64,000 bases of DNA from Alphaproteobacteria bacterium (GCA_020850755.1 JADZEB010000001.1:124001-188000), one strand, 5' to 3'; positions 54,694 through 64,000 are shown, numbered from the stretch's first letter. The notes: a model not told the origin generated them from the letters alone. Numbers and translations are program-made.

Positions 54694-55677
54694 ATGCTCC
54701 ATCCGCCGCATGTCCCCCGCGCGCCCGAGGGGCCGCAGGCCGGCACGCCGGCCGAGGTTGCGCCGCAGCGCGCCGTGGTCGTCGTCACCGGCCTGTCGGG
54801 GGCGGGCAAGTCCTCGGTCCTGCACGCGCTCGAGGATCTCGGCTACGAGACGGTGGACAATCCGCCGCTCCGGCTGATCGACAATCTGCTGCCCGGCCCC
54901 GATGGCCGCCCGATCGCGGTCGGGGTGGACGCGCGCCGGGCCGAGTTCAGCGCCGAGGCGCTGCTGGCGGCACTCGCGCGCCTGCGCGCCGAGCCGGGCG
55001 TGACGCTGCGCCTCGTCTTCTGCCAGGCCGATGACGAGATGCTCCAGCGCCGCTACACCGAGACGCGGCGGCGCCATCCGCTCGCGCCTGAGGGGCGCGT
55101 TGCCGACGGCATCCGCCGCGAGCGCGACCTGCTCGCCCCGCTGCTGGAGGCGGCGGACCTGGTGCTGGACACGACCGACCTTGCCCTGCCGCGGCTGCGC
55201 GCGCGGATCGCGGCCGAGTTCTCGGCCGCGCCGGCGGGGAGCCTCGCGGTCTCGGTTGTTTCCTTTTCGTTCCGTAACGGGCTACCGCGAGAGGCGGACA
55301 TGGTGTTCGATGTCCGCTTCCTGGCCAACCCGCATTATGTGGCTGATTTGAAACCGAAAACTGGCCTGGATTCGGCCGTCGCGGCCTATGTGGAGCAGGA
55401 TCCTGACCTGCCTGCAATCTATGCGCGCATGACCGATCTGCTCGCTTCGCTCTTGCCTCGCTTTGTCCAAGAGGGCAAGAAATACCTGACGCTCGCTGTC
55501 GGGTGCACCGGCGGGCGGCACCGCTCGGTCCATGTGGCCGAGAAGCTGGCCCGCTGGCTGCGAGGGGAGGGGTGGCGGGTGGATGTATCGCACCGCGAGC
55601 TGGACCGGGAAGGATCGCGCAGCGCCGTGGCATCGGCGCCGGCGGGTCAGCCCAGCAGCGAAACGGGGGGCGTTTGA
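54694..55677 (+). CDS. rapZ: RapZ/YvcJ family nucleotide-binding protein
   Basis: 327 residues. The P-loop VVVTGLSGAGKSSVLHALEDLG is at about residue 30, the Walker B-like segment is VGVDARRAEF, and the conserved C-terminal RNA-binding-type motif is LAVGCTGGRHRSVHVAE. In E. coli RapZ is an RNase adaptor controlling glmS via small RNAs; alphaproteobacterial roles are less defined. A Ser/Gly-rich tail of about 30 residues extends the C-terminus. The stop is ten bases before the EIIA start. Confidence 0.92.
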   Translation: MLHPPHVPRAPEGPQAGTPAEVAPQRAVVVVTGLSGAGKSSVLHALEDLGYETVDNPPLRLIDNLLPGPDGRPIAVGVDARRAEFSAEALLAALARLRAEPGVTLRLVFCQADDEMLQRRYTETRRRHPLAPEGRVADGIRRERDLLAPLLEAADLVLDTTDLALPRLRARIAAEFSAAPAGSLAVSVVSFSFRNGLPREADMVFDVRFLANPHYVADLKPKTGLDSAVAAYVEQDPDLPAIYARMTDLLASLLPRFVQEGKKYLTLAVGCTGGRHRSVHVAEKLARWLRGEGWRVDVSHRELDREGSRSAVASAPAGQPSSETGGV

Positions 55678-55687
55678 CCGCTCATCC

Positions 55688-56095
55688 ATGATCGGGATCA
55701 TTCTGGTAACCCACGGGCGCCTTGCCGAAGAGCTGCGCTTGGCGATGGAACACGTCGTCGGGACGCAAAAGGCCGTCGAAGCCGTCTGCATCGGCCCCGA
55801 GGACGACATGGAGCAACGCCGCAAGGACATCCGCGCGGCGATCGACCGCGTCGATTCCGGCGACGGGGTGGTGCTGCTTACCGACATGTTCGGCGGCACG
55901 CCCTCGAACCTCGCCATCTCGATGATGGAGCGCCCGAAGGTGGAAGTGATCGCCGGGGTGAACCTGCCGATGCTGGTCAAGCTGGCCAAGGTCCGTTCCT
56001 CCGAGGGGTTGGCCCAGGCCGTCGCCTGCGCCCAGGAGGCCGGGCGCAAATACATCGCCGCCGCCTCCGCCATCCTGGCCGAAACCGGAAAGTAG
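55688..56095 (+). CDS. PTS EIIA component, mannose family type
   Basis: 135 residues. The phosphorylated His is in MIGIILVTHGRLAEELRLAME (residue 9), and LLTDMFGGTPSNLAISMM is the family signature. No cognate sugar permease (EIIB/C/D) is nearby, so the protein probably serves as a phosphorylation-dependent regulator (the ManX/EIIA of regulatory alphaproteobacterial PTS). Fourth element of the hprK-rapZ-EIIA-HPr-EI operon by position. Confidence 0.9.
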   Translation: MIGIILVTHGRLAEELRLAMEHVVGTQKAVEAVCIGPEDDMEQRRKDIRAAIDRVDSGDGVVLLTDMFGGTPSNLAISMMERPKVEVIAGVNLPMLVKLAKVRSSEGLAQAVACAQEAGRKYIAAASAILAETGK

Positions 56096-56105
56096 TGCCG
56101 CACCC

Positions 56106-56483
56106 ATGAGCATGACCGCGACCGGCGCAATGATCGAGGCCATCGGCACGGGCGAGCCGGCAGACCTGCCGGGGACCGAGGCCGCCGAAACCGCCGCCTG
56201 TCCGGAGCAGGGCATCGTGCTCAAGCGCCAGGTCTGCATCTGCAACGCGCGCGGACTGCATGCCCGCGCCGCCGCCAAGTTCGTCAAGGAAGCCGAGCGC
56301 TTCGCCGCCTGCATCAGCCTGCGCAAGAATGGCAGCACAGTTTCGGGCCGCTCGATCATGGGGCTGATGATGCTGGGCGCGGGCCAGGGCTGCGCGGTCG
56401 AGCTGATCGTCGAGGGCTGGGACGCCAAGGAAGCGCTCGATGCGCTGGCCGCGCTGATCGAGCGCGGCTTCGATGAAGACTGA
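56106..56483 (+). CDS. ptsH: HPr phosphocarrier protein with N-terminal extension
   Basis: 125 residues, compared with about 90 for typical HPr. The first 35 residues are an acidic, Ala/Thr-rich extension. The EI-phosphorylated His is in NARGLHARAAAKFVKE, and the regulatory Ser (HprK target) is in GSTVSGRSIMGLMML. An ATG shortly before the HPr core is not evident, so the extension is likely real. Ten bases follow the EIIA stop, and the last 11 bases overlap the EI gene. Confidence 0.9.
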   Translation: MSMTATGAMIEAIGTGEPADLPGTEAAETAACPEQGIVLKRQVCICNARGLHARAAAKFVKEAERFAACISLRKNGSTVSGRSIMGLMMLGAGQGCAVELIVEGWDAKEALDALAALIERGFDED

Positions 56484-58320
56484 TCCCGCGCCCCGCCGCA
56501 AGCGCGCCCCGGCCCCCACCGCCGGCGAAAGCCCCGCGCCCGCCCCGGCACCCGAGAAGGTCCTGACCGGCCTGGCCGTCTCGCCCGGTATCGCCATCGG
56601 CCCGGCCGCCACCGCCGTGCAGGCGAAGGTCGAGACCCCGAGAAGCGAGATCGCCCCCCAGGCGACCGAGGCGGAGGTGGAACGCTTCGAGGCCGCGATC
56701 GCGCTCTCGCGCAAGCAGATCGCCAAGCTCAAGGCCCGCCTGCCGACCCTGCCCGAGGAGGCCGGGCGCGAGCTTGAGCCGCTGCTTGACGCCTACTTGC
56801 AGATGCTCGGCAATTCGCGCCTCGTGCGCGCGACCAAGAAGCGCATCCTGGAAACCCGGAGCAATGCCGAGGCCGCGGTGGAGGCCGAGGTCGATGCCTT
56901 CGCCACCGCGATCACCGCCGCCGGGGCCGGGGGCGATGCCGCCGGCCTCAAGCGCCGCATCGACGAGGTGCGCGAGATCGGCGCCCGCCTGATCCGCAAC
57001 CTCACGCGCACGCCCTGGCGCAATTATGCCGCGCTGCCGCAGGGCGCGCTGCTGGTGGCCGAGACCATCACGCCCGCGGACGCGGCGCTGCTCGATCCGG
57101 CGCGGCTGGCCGGCGCTGCCGCCCAGCATGGCGGCACCGAGGGCCATGCCGCGATCATGCTGCGATCCCTCGGCCTGCCGGCCGTGCTCGGCGTGCCCGG
57201 GCTGATGGCGGCGGTGGCGCAGGGTGGCACGGTGATCGTCGATGGCAGCAACGGCACGGTGACGGTGAACCCCGCGCCGGCCACGCTCGCCGCCGCGCGC
57301 AAATCGGTGGCGGCCTATGCGCGCGAGCGCCAGAAGCTGGCCCGCCTGCGTCGCCTGCCCGCCATCACCAAGGATGACGAGCCGGTCGAGCTGCAGGCGA
57401 ACATGGAGCTGCCGCTCGAACTGCCGCTGATCGCCCAGGCCGGCGCGCACGGGATCGGGCTGTTCCGCTCCGAGTTCCTGTTCATGAACCGCGACACCAT
57501 CCCCGACGAGGACGAGCAGGCCGAGGCCTATGCGAGCGTGGTCGAGGCGATGGCCGGCGATCCGGTGACGATCCGCGTGCTGGATTGGGGCGGGGAGAAG
57601 CAGATCGACAGCCTGGCGGCCGAGGGACTGGTGCCGGAATCGAAGGGCGCCAACCCGGCGCTTGGCGTGCGTGGCCTGCGCCTGCTGCTCAAGCGCGAGG
57701 AGCTGCTGGAATCCGAGTTCGCCGCCATGCTGCGCGCCGGCACCAAGGGGCCGGTGCGGATCCTCCTGCCGATGGTCACCGCGCCGGCCGAGATCCGCGC
57801 CGCGCGCGAGATCCTGGAACGCGTCGTGCGCCGCCTGAAGCGGCGCGGGCTGACCCTGCCCGACCCGCTGCCCCCGCTCGGCGTGATGATCGAGACGCCG
57901 GGGGCCGCGCTGTCGGCCGACTCGCTGGCGCTCGAAGCGGATTTCTTCGCCATCGGCACCAACGATCTGGCCATGTATGCGCTGGCGGTGGACCGCGCCG
58001 AGAGCGAGGTCGCCCACCTCTACGATCCGCTGCACCCGGCGGTGCTGCGGCTGGTGCAGTTCGCCACCGAGGCGGCGCTGCGCCTGCGCATGCCGGTTTC
58101 GGTCTGCGGCGAGATGGCGGGCGATCCGCGCATGACGCCGCTCCTGCTCGGGCTCGGCCTGCGCTCGCTGTCGATGGGGGCGGCGTCGCTGCCGCGCGTC
58201 AAGCAGATGGTGCGCAGCCTGACCATCGACGCCGCCGCCAGGCTGGCGCGCCAGGTGATGGAAACCTCCGATCCCGCGCGCATCGCCGAGCTGGTCGGCG
58301 GCTTCAAGCCCGAGGGCTGA
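56473..58320 (+). CDS. ptsP: Phosphoenolpyruvate-protein phosphotransferase (PTS enzyme I)
   Basis: 615 residues. A Pro/Ala-rich tail of about 25 residues precedes the EI N-terminal domain (VLTGLAVSPGIAIGPA). The phospho-histidine is in GGTEGHAAIMLRSLGLPAVLG. The PEP-binding barrel has GIGLFRSEFLFM, NPALGVRGLRL, EIDFFAIGTND-like FFAIGTNDLAMY and VSVCGEMAGDP. There is no N-terminal GAF domain, unlike classical EI-Ntr. It passes phosphate from PEP to HPr and on to EIIA. Its start overlaps ptsH by 11 bases, so the two are translationally coupled. Confidence 0.93.
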   Translation: MKTDPAPRRKRAPAPTAGESPAPAPAPEKVLTGLAVSPGIAIGPAATAVQAKVETPRSEIAPQATEAEVERFEAAIALSRKQIAKLKARLPTLPEEAGRELEPLLDAYLQMLGNSRLVRATKKRILETRSNAEAAVEAEVDAFATAITAAGAGGDAAGLKRRIDEVREIGARLIRNLTRTPWRNYAALPQGALLVAETITPADAALLDPARLAGAAAQHGGTEGHAAIMLRSLGLPAVLGVPGLMAAVAQGGTVIVDGSNGTVTVNPAPATLAAARKSVAAYARERQKLARLRRLPAITKDDEPVELQANMELPLELPLIAQAGAHGIGLFRSEFLFMNRDTIPDEDEQAEAYASVVEAMAGDPVTIRVLDWGGEKQIDSLAAEGLVPESKGANPALGVRGLRLLLKREELLESEFAAMLRAGTKGPVRILLPMVTAPAEIRAAREILERVVRRLKRRGLTLPDPLPPLGVMIETPGAALSADSLALEADFFAIGTNDLAMYALAVDRAESEVAHLYDPLHPAVLRLVQFATEAALRLRMPVSVCGEMAGDPRMTPLLLGLGLRSLSMGAASLPRVKQMVRSLTIDAAARLARQVMETSDPARIAELVGGFKPEG

Positions 58321-58350
58321 GACCCGGCCGGCCACCGCCACGTGCCCCCC

Positions 58351-58418
58351 TGCCTGCCCATGCCTTGCCTCCCCGCGCCTTGCCTGCCCGTGTCTTGCCT
58401 GCCCGTGTCTTGCCTGCC
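58351..58418. repeat. Degenerate 15-bp tandem repeat downstream of EI
   Basis: Units TGCCTGCCCATGCCT, TGCCTCCCCGCGCCT, TGCCTGCCCGTGTCT (twice, 58381 and 58396) and a partial TGCCTGCC lie in series from 58351. The two perfect copies are recent. The array fills the gap between the PTS operon and the TRAP genes. Confidence 0.9.
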
Positions 58419-58532
58419 GTCCGGCGGGGTGGTGCCGCCGCGCTGATTCGTTGTTGGCCGCGCGGCGATGGGCTAGGAAGGGCGGCGAGGGCCCGGCAAC
58501 CGGGCGCGCGCCATGCCCGCGGCAGGGTTGCG

Positions 58533-59114
58533 ATGCCGGGGCGGGGCGGGGCGGGGCAAGCGGTGGGGTGGCGGGTGCAGGGTCTGCTGGCATTCAGTCG
58601 CGCGGTCGATGCGCTCAACGCCCAGATGGGGCGGGTCGCCGACTGGGCGGTGCTGCTCGCCTGCATCGTCAGCGCCGGCAATGCCGCCAGCCGCTACGCC
58701 TTCAGCATCAGCTCGAACGCCTGGCTCGAACTGCAATGGTACCTGTTCTCGGTCATGTTCCTGCTCGGTGCGGCCCACACGCTCCGGCGCAACGAGCATG
58801 TCCGTGTCGATCTGGTCTATTCCAGCGTCGGGCCGCGCACGCGGCTATGGATCGACACCTTCGGCCTGGTGCTGTTCCTGCTGCCGGCGATGATCCTGCT
58901 TGCCTGGATGACCTGGCCCTTCTTCCTCGATGCCTGGGGGCGCGGGGAAACCTCGCCCAATGCCGGGGGTCTCTTGCGCTGGCCGGTCAAGCTGCTGATG
59001 CCGATCGGCTTCGCACTGGTGGCGCTGCAAGGCGTATCCGAGCTGATCAAGCGCGTCGCCGCCCTGCGCGGGGTGACCGCCCTCGACCTGTCCTACGAGC
59101 GGCCGCAACAATAG
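58533..59114 (+). CDS. dctQ: TRAP transporter small permease (DctQ)
   Basis: 193 residues from the ATG at 58533; in-frame GTGs at 58563 and 58575 are alternatives. The long upstream frame is rejected because it overlaps EI. There are four membrane helices (DWAVLLACIVSAGNAASRYAF, WYLFSVMFLLGAAHTL, FGLVLFLLPAMILLAWMTW, LLMPIGFALVALQGVSELI). LRRNEHVRVDLVY is the DctQ signature. It is partner of DctM 64 bases downstream in a sodium-driven organic anion importer. Confidence 0.87.
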   Translation: MPGRGGAGQAVGWRVQGLLAFSRAVDALNAQMGRVADWAVLLACIVSAGNAASRYAFSISSNAWLELQWYLFSVMFLLGAAHTLRRNEHVRVDLVYSSVGPRTRLWIDTFGLVLFLLPAMILLAWMTWPFFLDAWGRGETSPNAGGLLRWPVKLLMPIGFALVALQGVSELIKRVAALRGVTALDLSYERPQQ

Positions 59115-59177
59115 GACCGGGCGCAGCACCATGACCGACAGGGGCCAGAGCGCGATGCGCGCCGGAGACCGCCGCCG

Positions 59178-60599
<1,422 letters not shown>

Positions 60600-60655
60600 G
60601 GCGTCTTCCGGTAGGGCGCGGCGCGGCATCGCCCGCCTGCGCCCGCAAAGCGAAA

Positions 60656-60682
60656 CCGCCGGCCCCTTGCGGGACCGGCGGC
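60656..60682. terminator. Hairpin between dctM and dctP (bidirectional)
   Basis: CCGCCGG and CCGGCGG pair, continued by CCC with GGG after a one-base bulge, around a short loop. It is located between convergent genes about 55 bases past dctM and 40 past dctP. GCTTGCC follows on the plus strand, with no long T-run. Confidence 0.5.
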
Positions 60683-60723
60683 TTGCCAGGTGTCGCGCCG
60701 AGTGCGCGGGCGGCCGGTGCGGC

Positions 60724-61818
60724 TCAGCGCACCGTCTGCTCGGCGGTGAAGGCGAAATTCTCGTAGGTGTTGTCGGCGATGCGCGACCACAGGAAGGCGG
60801 CGTCGCGGAAGGTCTTCCACGGCCCGTAGATGGTCCGCCAGTTCTCGTTGGTGCGGGCCAGCTCGTCGTAGAAGGCGTGCGCGGCCTTCCAGCCCTCGGC
60901 CATGATCTCGCGCGGGAAGGGGCGAAGCTGCGCCCCGGCCGCCACCATGCGGCGGATCGCGGCCGGGTTGTTGGCGTCGTACTTGGCCAGCATGTCGCGA
61001 TCGGATTCGGCGCAGGCCGATTCCAGGATGGCGCGGTAGCTGGCCGGCAGCTCGGCGAATTTCGCCTTGTTGATGAAGAAGGTCAGCGCCGCCCCGCCCT
61101 CCCAGAAGGCCGGGTAGTAGTAGAAGGGCGCGACGCGCGTGAGGCCGAGCTTCTCGTCGTCATAGGGGCCGACCCACTCGGCGGCGTCGATCGTGCCACG
61201 CTCGAGTGCGGGGTAGATGTCGGAAGCCGGCAGCTGCTGCGTCACCACGCCGATGCGCGCCAGCACCTGCCCGGCAAGCCCGCCGATGCGGAACTTGAGG
61301 CCGCGCATATCGGCCATGCCGCGCAGCTCGCGGCGGAAGAAGCCGCCCATCTGCGTGCCGGTGTTGCCGCAGTTGAAGCCGACCAGGTTGAACTTGTCGT
61401 AGAACGCGTCGATCAGCGCCTGGCCCCCGCCATGCGCCTTCCAGGCATTGTGCTGGCGCGCGGTGAGCCCGAACGGGATCGCCGTATCGAAGGCCAGCGT
61501 CGGGTCCTTGCCGACATAGTAGTAGGAGGCGGTGTGCGCGCATTCCACCGTGCCGGCCTGCGCGGCATCGAAGGCGGCCAGCGGCGGGGCCACCTCGCCG
61601 CCCGGGAAGACGCGGATCTGGAACTTGCCGTCGGTCGCGGCGGCAACCCGGCGCGAGACCAGCTCGGCCGCGCCGAACACGGTATCGAGGCTGCGCGGCC
61701 AGCTCGTGGTGCAGCGCCAGCGTATCTCCGGCATGGTCTGCGCGATCGCGGGCGCGGCCAGCGCGGCGGTGGCGGCAAGCCCGGCGCCACCGGCCTTGAG
61801 AATGGAGCGACGATCCAT
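60724..61818 (-). CDS. dctP: TRAP transporter periplasmic solute receptor (DctP, TakP-like)
   Basis: 364 residues from the ATG at 61818; a much longer upstream frame through uppP is rejected. A twin-arginine-like signal (DRRSILKAGGAGLAATAALAAPAIAQ) is present. The mature part starts IRWRCTTSWPRSLDTVFGAAE, and the DctP motif segments are FRIGGLAGQVLARIG and ERGTIDAAEWVGPYDD. The latter resembles receptors for 2-oxo acids such as TakP. It delivers the ligand to DctQM, whose genes are convergent with it. Confidence 0.9.
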   Translation of the reverse strand: MDRRSILKAGGAGLAATAALAAPAIAQTMPEIRWRCTTSWPRSLDTVFGAAELVSRRVAAATDGKFQIRVFPGGEVAPPLAAFDAAQAGTVECAHTASYYYVGKDPTLAFDTAIPFGLTARQHNAWKAHGGGQALIDAFYDKFNLVGFNCGNTGTQMGGFFRRELRGMADMRGLKFRIGGLAGQVLARIGVVTQQLPASDIYPALERGTIDAAEWVGPYDDEKLGLTRVAPFYYYPAFWEGGAALTFFINKAKFAELPASYRAILESACAESDRDMLAKYDANNPAAIRRMVAAGAQLRPFPREIMAEGWKAAHAFYDELARTNENWRTIYGPWKTFRDAAFLWSRIADNTYENFAFTAEQTVR

Positions 61819-61955
61819 CGACTGTGTTCCCTCACATGTTGTCCCGGCGCGGCCCGCCCGCCCGACGCGGCGCGGACCCGCCAGTTTGGGGCGGATGCTA
61901 CGACGAAGCAGGTTGCCGCACCAGCCGGGCACGCATCCCGCGTGGGGCGCGGGGG

Positions 61956-62759
61956 TCAGCGCAAGGCCAGCACCACGAGCATCAGCGCGCCAATCCCGAT
62001 GCGATACCAGGCGAAGGGCGCGAAGCCGTGGCGGCTGATGAAGCCGATCACCGCGCGCACCACGACCAGCGCCACCAGGAAGGCACAGGCGAAGCCGATC
62101 GCGATCAGCCCGCTTCCCTGCCAGGAGAGCAGGCTCCAGTTCTTGTAGAGGCTGACCGTGGTCGCCCCGAGCATGGTCGGGATCGCCAGGAAGAAGCTGA
62201 ACTCGGCCGCCGTGCGCCGGTCGAGGCGAAGCAGCAGCGAGCCGATGATCGTCGCCCCCGAGCGCGATACGCCCGGCACCATCGCCAGCGCCTGGGCGCA
62301 GCCGATCAGGAGCGCGCGGCGGATGCCGATCTTCTCGACCGCGTCCACCTCCGCCTCGGGCAGGGCGCGCTCGATCGCCAGGATGGCGATGCCGCCCAGG
62401 ATCAGCGCCACCGACACGACCCAGGGGTTGAACAAGGCGCGCGTGATGAGGTCGTGCAGCGTCACGCCCAGCACGGCGGCCGGCAGGAAGGCGGCGATGA
62501 TCGCGCCGGCGAAGCGCCGCGCGCCGGGGTCGGTGGGCAGGCGGACGAGGACGCCCCAGAGCCGGGCGAAATAGAGCAGCAGAACGGCGAGGATCGCGCC
62601 GAGCTGGATCACGATCTCGAAGCTCTTCCCGGGCGGGCCGGCGAAGCCCAGGAGATCGACCAGCAGGATCAGATGCCCGGTAGAGCTGACGGGGATGAAC
62701 TCGGTCAGCCCCTCGACGATGCCGAGCAGGGCGGCCTGGAACGCGGCGGTGGGGTCCAT
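61956..62759 (-). CDS. uppP: Undecaprenyl-diphosphatase
   Basis: 267 residues with eight or so membrane helices. GIVEGLTEFIPVSSTGHLIL and AMVPGVSRSGATIIGSL are the two catalytic-site motifs of BacA/UppP. It dephosphorylates undecaprenyl pyrophosphate so the carrier can be reused in peptidoglycan and polysaccharide synthesis, and it confers bacitracin tolerance when abundant. Length is standard. It is upstream of dctP on the same strand with a 137-base gap. Confidence 0.95.
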   Translation of the reverse strand: MDPTAAFQAALLGIVEGLTEFIPVSSTGHLILLVDLLGFAGPPGKSFEIVIQLGAILAVLLLYFARLWGVLVRLPTDPGARRFAGAIIAAFLPAAVLGVTLHDLITRALFNPWVVSVALILGGIAILAIERALPEAEVDAVEKIGIRRALLIGCAQALAMVPGVSRSGATIIGSLLLRLDRRTAAEFSFFLAIPTMLGATTVSLYKNWSLLSWQGSGLIAIGFACAFLVALVVVRAVIGFISRHGFAPFAWYRIGIGALMLVVLALR

Positions 62760-63067
62760 CGGCTGGGATGCTGCAAGCGCGGGGTGGCGGGCGGGGTGGC
62801 GGGACGGGCGCGGAGCCTAGCCCGCGCCCGCGCGCCGCACCAAGGGCGAATGACTGCGCGCCCGGGCAACGCGCCCGGGCAACGCACCCGGGCAAGGCAA
62901 GGGGCAGAATGTTGCGGCAACGCTTCCGGGCAACGCGTCCGGGCCACGCAAACGAGCACGGCGGAAGGGGCCGGGCCGGCCGCCTCGGTCGCTTCTGCCA
63001 CCCGCCCTCGGCGCGCGCCGAGCGGCACGCGCCGTCCGGCCGCCTCGGCGCCGTCCTGCGGGACCTG
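62760..63067. other. Gene-free repeat-rich region upstream of uppP
   Basis: No gene is supported. It contains the 13-bp tandem units (62858-62947) and ends at repeat element H. It should carry the uppP promoter on the minus strand. Confidence 0.55.
62858..62947. repeat. 13-bp tandem repeat in two short arrays
   Basis: GCGCCCGGGCAAC (62858, 62871) and GCACCCGGGCAAG (62884) form a first array. GCTTCCGGGCAAC (62922) and GCGTCCGGGCCAC (62935) form a second after 25 bases. The shared core is CCGGGCAA. Confidence 0.85.
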
Positions 63068-63197
63068 CTAGAGCAGCGTCCGATCTGGTGGAACCGCAGG
63101 GCGGTTCCACCAGATCGGACCAGGCTGCTCGCAAACCATAGGTTTCTCGGGCACGACTTCCGTTCGGCTGATCGAAGCCTAACGGAACGTGCCCTAG
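63068..63197 (-). repeat. Interspersed CTAG-bounded double-hairpin element, copy H
   Basis: 130 bp with CTAG at 63068-63071 and 63194-63197, inverted relative to copy A. Hairpin 2 is a perfect 20-bp stem with a compensated change (GATCTGG / CCAGATC instead of GATCCGG / CCGGATC in copy A). Hairpin 1 is intact apart from one mismatch (GAAGCCTAACGG). The right CTAG supplies the stop of the minus-strand Bug receptor gene. Confidence 0.96.
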
Positions 63198-64000
63198 CGC
63201 TGCTGCACCGTGCGCCAGGGGCTTTCGCGCCAGATCTCGCGCAGGATGCGGTCCTCGCGCTCGACATAGGCGCGATACGCGGCGGGGTCGCGGAAATTCA
63301 CCAGGAGCGATTCGCGCTCGGCGACTGCGCGATATTCGGGGTCCTGCGCCACCTTGCGCAGCGCCTCGGTCCAGCGCGCCACGATCTCGGGCGGGGTCGC
63401 CTTGGGGAAGCCGAAGCCGCGCGTGATCGGCACCACCACGTCCAGCCCCTGCTCGCGGAAGGTGGGCAGGTCGGCGGCGAAGGAAAGCCGGTTCTCCGAC
63501 ATCAGGCCGAGCACGCGCACCTCGCGCTGGCGATGACCCTCGACCGCGCCCGAGCCGGACACGGCCGCAAGCGGCACATGGTTGCCCATCACGGCCAGCT
63601 TGGCGTCGTTCGCCCCGCGCGTCGGCACCAGCCGCAGCTTGATGCCGGCCGCCTTCTCGAGCTGGAGCGTGGCCAGGTGCATGCCGCCACCCACCCCGGC
63701 CGAGGCGTAGGGGATGCCGCCCGGGTCGGCCTTGGCCGCGGCGATCAGGTCCTGCACACTGCGCCAGGGGCTGTCGGGGCGGACGATCATCGCGCCCACT
63801 TCCTCCACCACCGTGCCGGCATAGGCGAAGCTGTTGACGTCGTAACGCGTGCGCCGCTCGACCGGGAAGGAAACGAAGGCCGGCGTGGACAGGACCGCGA
63901 CCGTGTAGCCGTCGGAGCGCGCATTCGCCACCTCGGTCCAGGCGATCTCGCCACCGGCGCCGGCGCGGTTGACCACGGTCAGGCTCGCGCCGCCGCCGAG
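63194..64000 (-). CDS. Bug family solute-binding protein, N-terminus beyond the window
   Basis: 268 residues are visible, and the frame stays open to the window edge, so the signal peptide and first strand are missing. Visible motifs of the TctC/Bug fold: VVNRAGAGGEIAWTEVANA, FAYAGTVVEEVGAMIV, LVPTRGANDAKLAVMGNHV and LPTFREQGLDVVV. It should bind a small carboxylated or related ligand in the periplasm. No tctAB genes are visible. The stop lies in repeat element H. Confidence 0.88.
   Translation of the reverse strand, partial: LGGGASLTVVNRAGAGGEIAWTEVANARSDGYTVAVLSTPAFVSFPVERRTRYDVNSFAYAGTVVEEVGAMIVRPDSPWRSVQDLIAAAKADPGGIPYASAGVGGGMHLATLQLEKAAGIKLRLVPTRGANDAKLAVMGNHVPLAAVSGSGAVEGHRQREVRVLGLMSENRLSFAADLPTFREQGLDVVVPITRGFGFPKATPPEIVARWTEALRKVAQDPEYRAVAERESLLVNFRDPAAYRAYVEREDRILREIWRESPWRTVQQR

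Noticed and set aside
57585..58532. Extension of dctQ upstream through the EI gene
   Set aside because: It is an out-of-frame shadow of EI; dctQ starts with its first membrane segment after 58533.
61819..63267. Extension of dctP through uppP and element H
   Set aside because: The upstream part overlaps uppP in another frame and includes the tandem repeats. The signal peptide begins at 61818.

Overview
The window is a high-GC chromosomal segment of an alphaproteobacterium, most likely Rhodospirillales and perhaps Acetobacteraceae-like. I infer this from three things. The gene order pckA / chvI-chvG / hprK-rapZ-EIIA-HPr-EI is typical of Alphaproteobacteria. Lone Bug-type solute receptors and TRAP transporters are common in that group. 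All genes share strong GC bias. No plasmid, phage or complete IS genes are visible, and I could not run a database search.

Layout. 0.5-5.9 kb: one giant RTX calcium-binding protein gene behind an AT-rich leader. 6-18 kb: DUF4139 and TMEM43 envelope proteins, a DegT/DnrJ sugar aminotransferase, a methyltransferase, the Kup potassium transporter, small conserved proteins, an alpha/beta hydrolase and tRNA-Ala(GGC). 18.4-27.2 kb: an acyl-CoA metabolism neighbourhood with acetoacetyl-CoA synthetase, two crotonase-fold proteins, a CaiB-type CoA transferase, TetR and GntR regulators and a flavodiiron-like metallohydrolase. 27.4-31.5 kb: a Fe3+-type ABC importer (binding protein, ATPase, fused permease). 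31.5-36.9 kb: pcaHG and an overlapping otsB-GH15-otsA trehalose operon. 37-43 kb: a Bug receptor, M19 and M20 peptidase homologues, tRNA-Arg(CCG), a lipoprotein-like hydrolase and an ABC ATPase without its permease. 43.3-48.6 kb: a CHCC zinc-finger protein, polA, DUF2237 and pckA. 48.9-58.3 kb: a HugZ-like protein, the ChvI/ChvG two-component system, a threonine dehydratase-like enzyme and the regulatory PTS operon. 58.5-64 kb: TRAP dctQM and dctP, uppP, and a Bug receptor cut by the window edge.

The most unusual signal is a family of eight interspersed elements, about 130 bp each, made of two long hairpins and bounded by CTAG. They occur only at gene 3' ends. Their terminal CTAG repeatedly supplies the TAG stop codon of the adjacent gene, and in two cases supplies both stops of a convergent gene pair. 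They look like non-autonomous MITEs (possibly IS5-like, CTAG target) that may now act as bidirectional terminators. The window also carries many short GC-rich tandem duplications (7-24 bp units) in intergenic DNA.

Other points of interest: a TetR/metallohydrolase intergenic region with two matching operator-like arms, a crotonase lacking both catalytic glutamates, an M19 dipeptidase homologue lacking half its zinc site, and a polA gene with no canonical start codon at its conserved N-terminus. Start codons were chosen from Shine-Dalgarno matches and family N-termini. In this GC-rich DNA many frames stay open by chance, so several genes have longer upstream frames that I did not accept.
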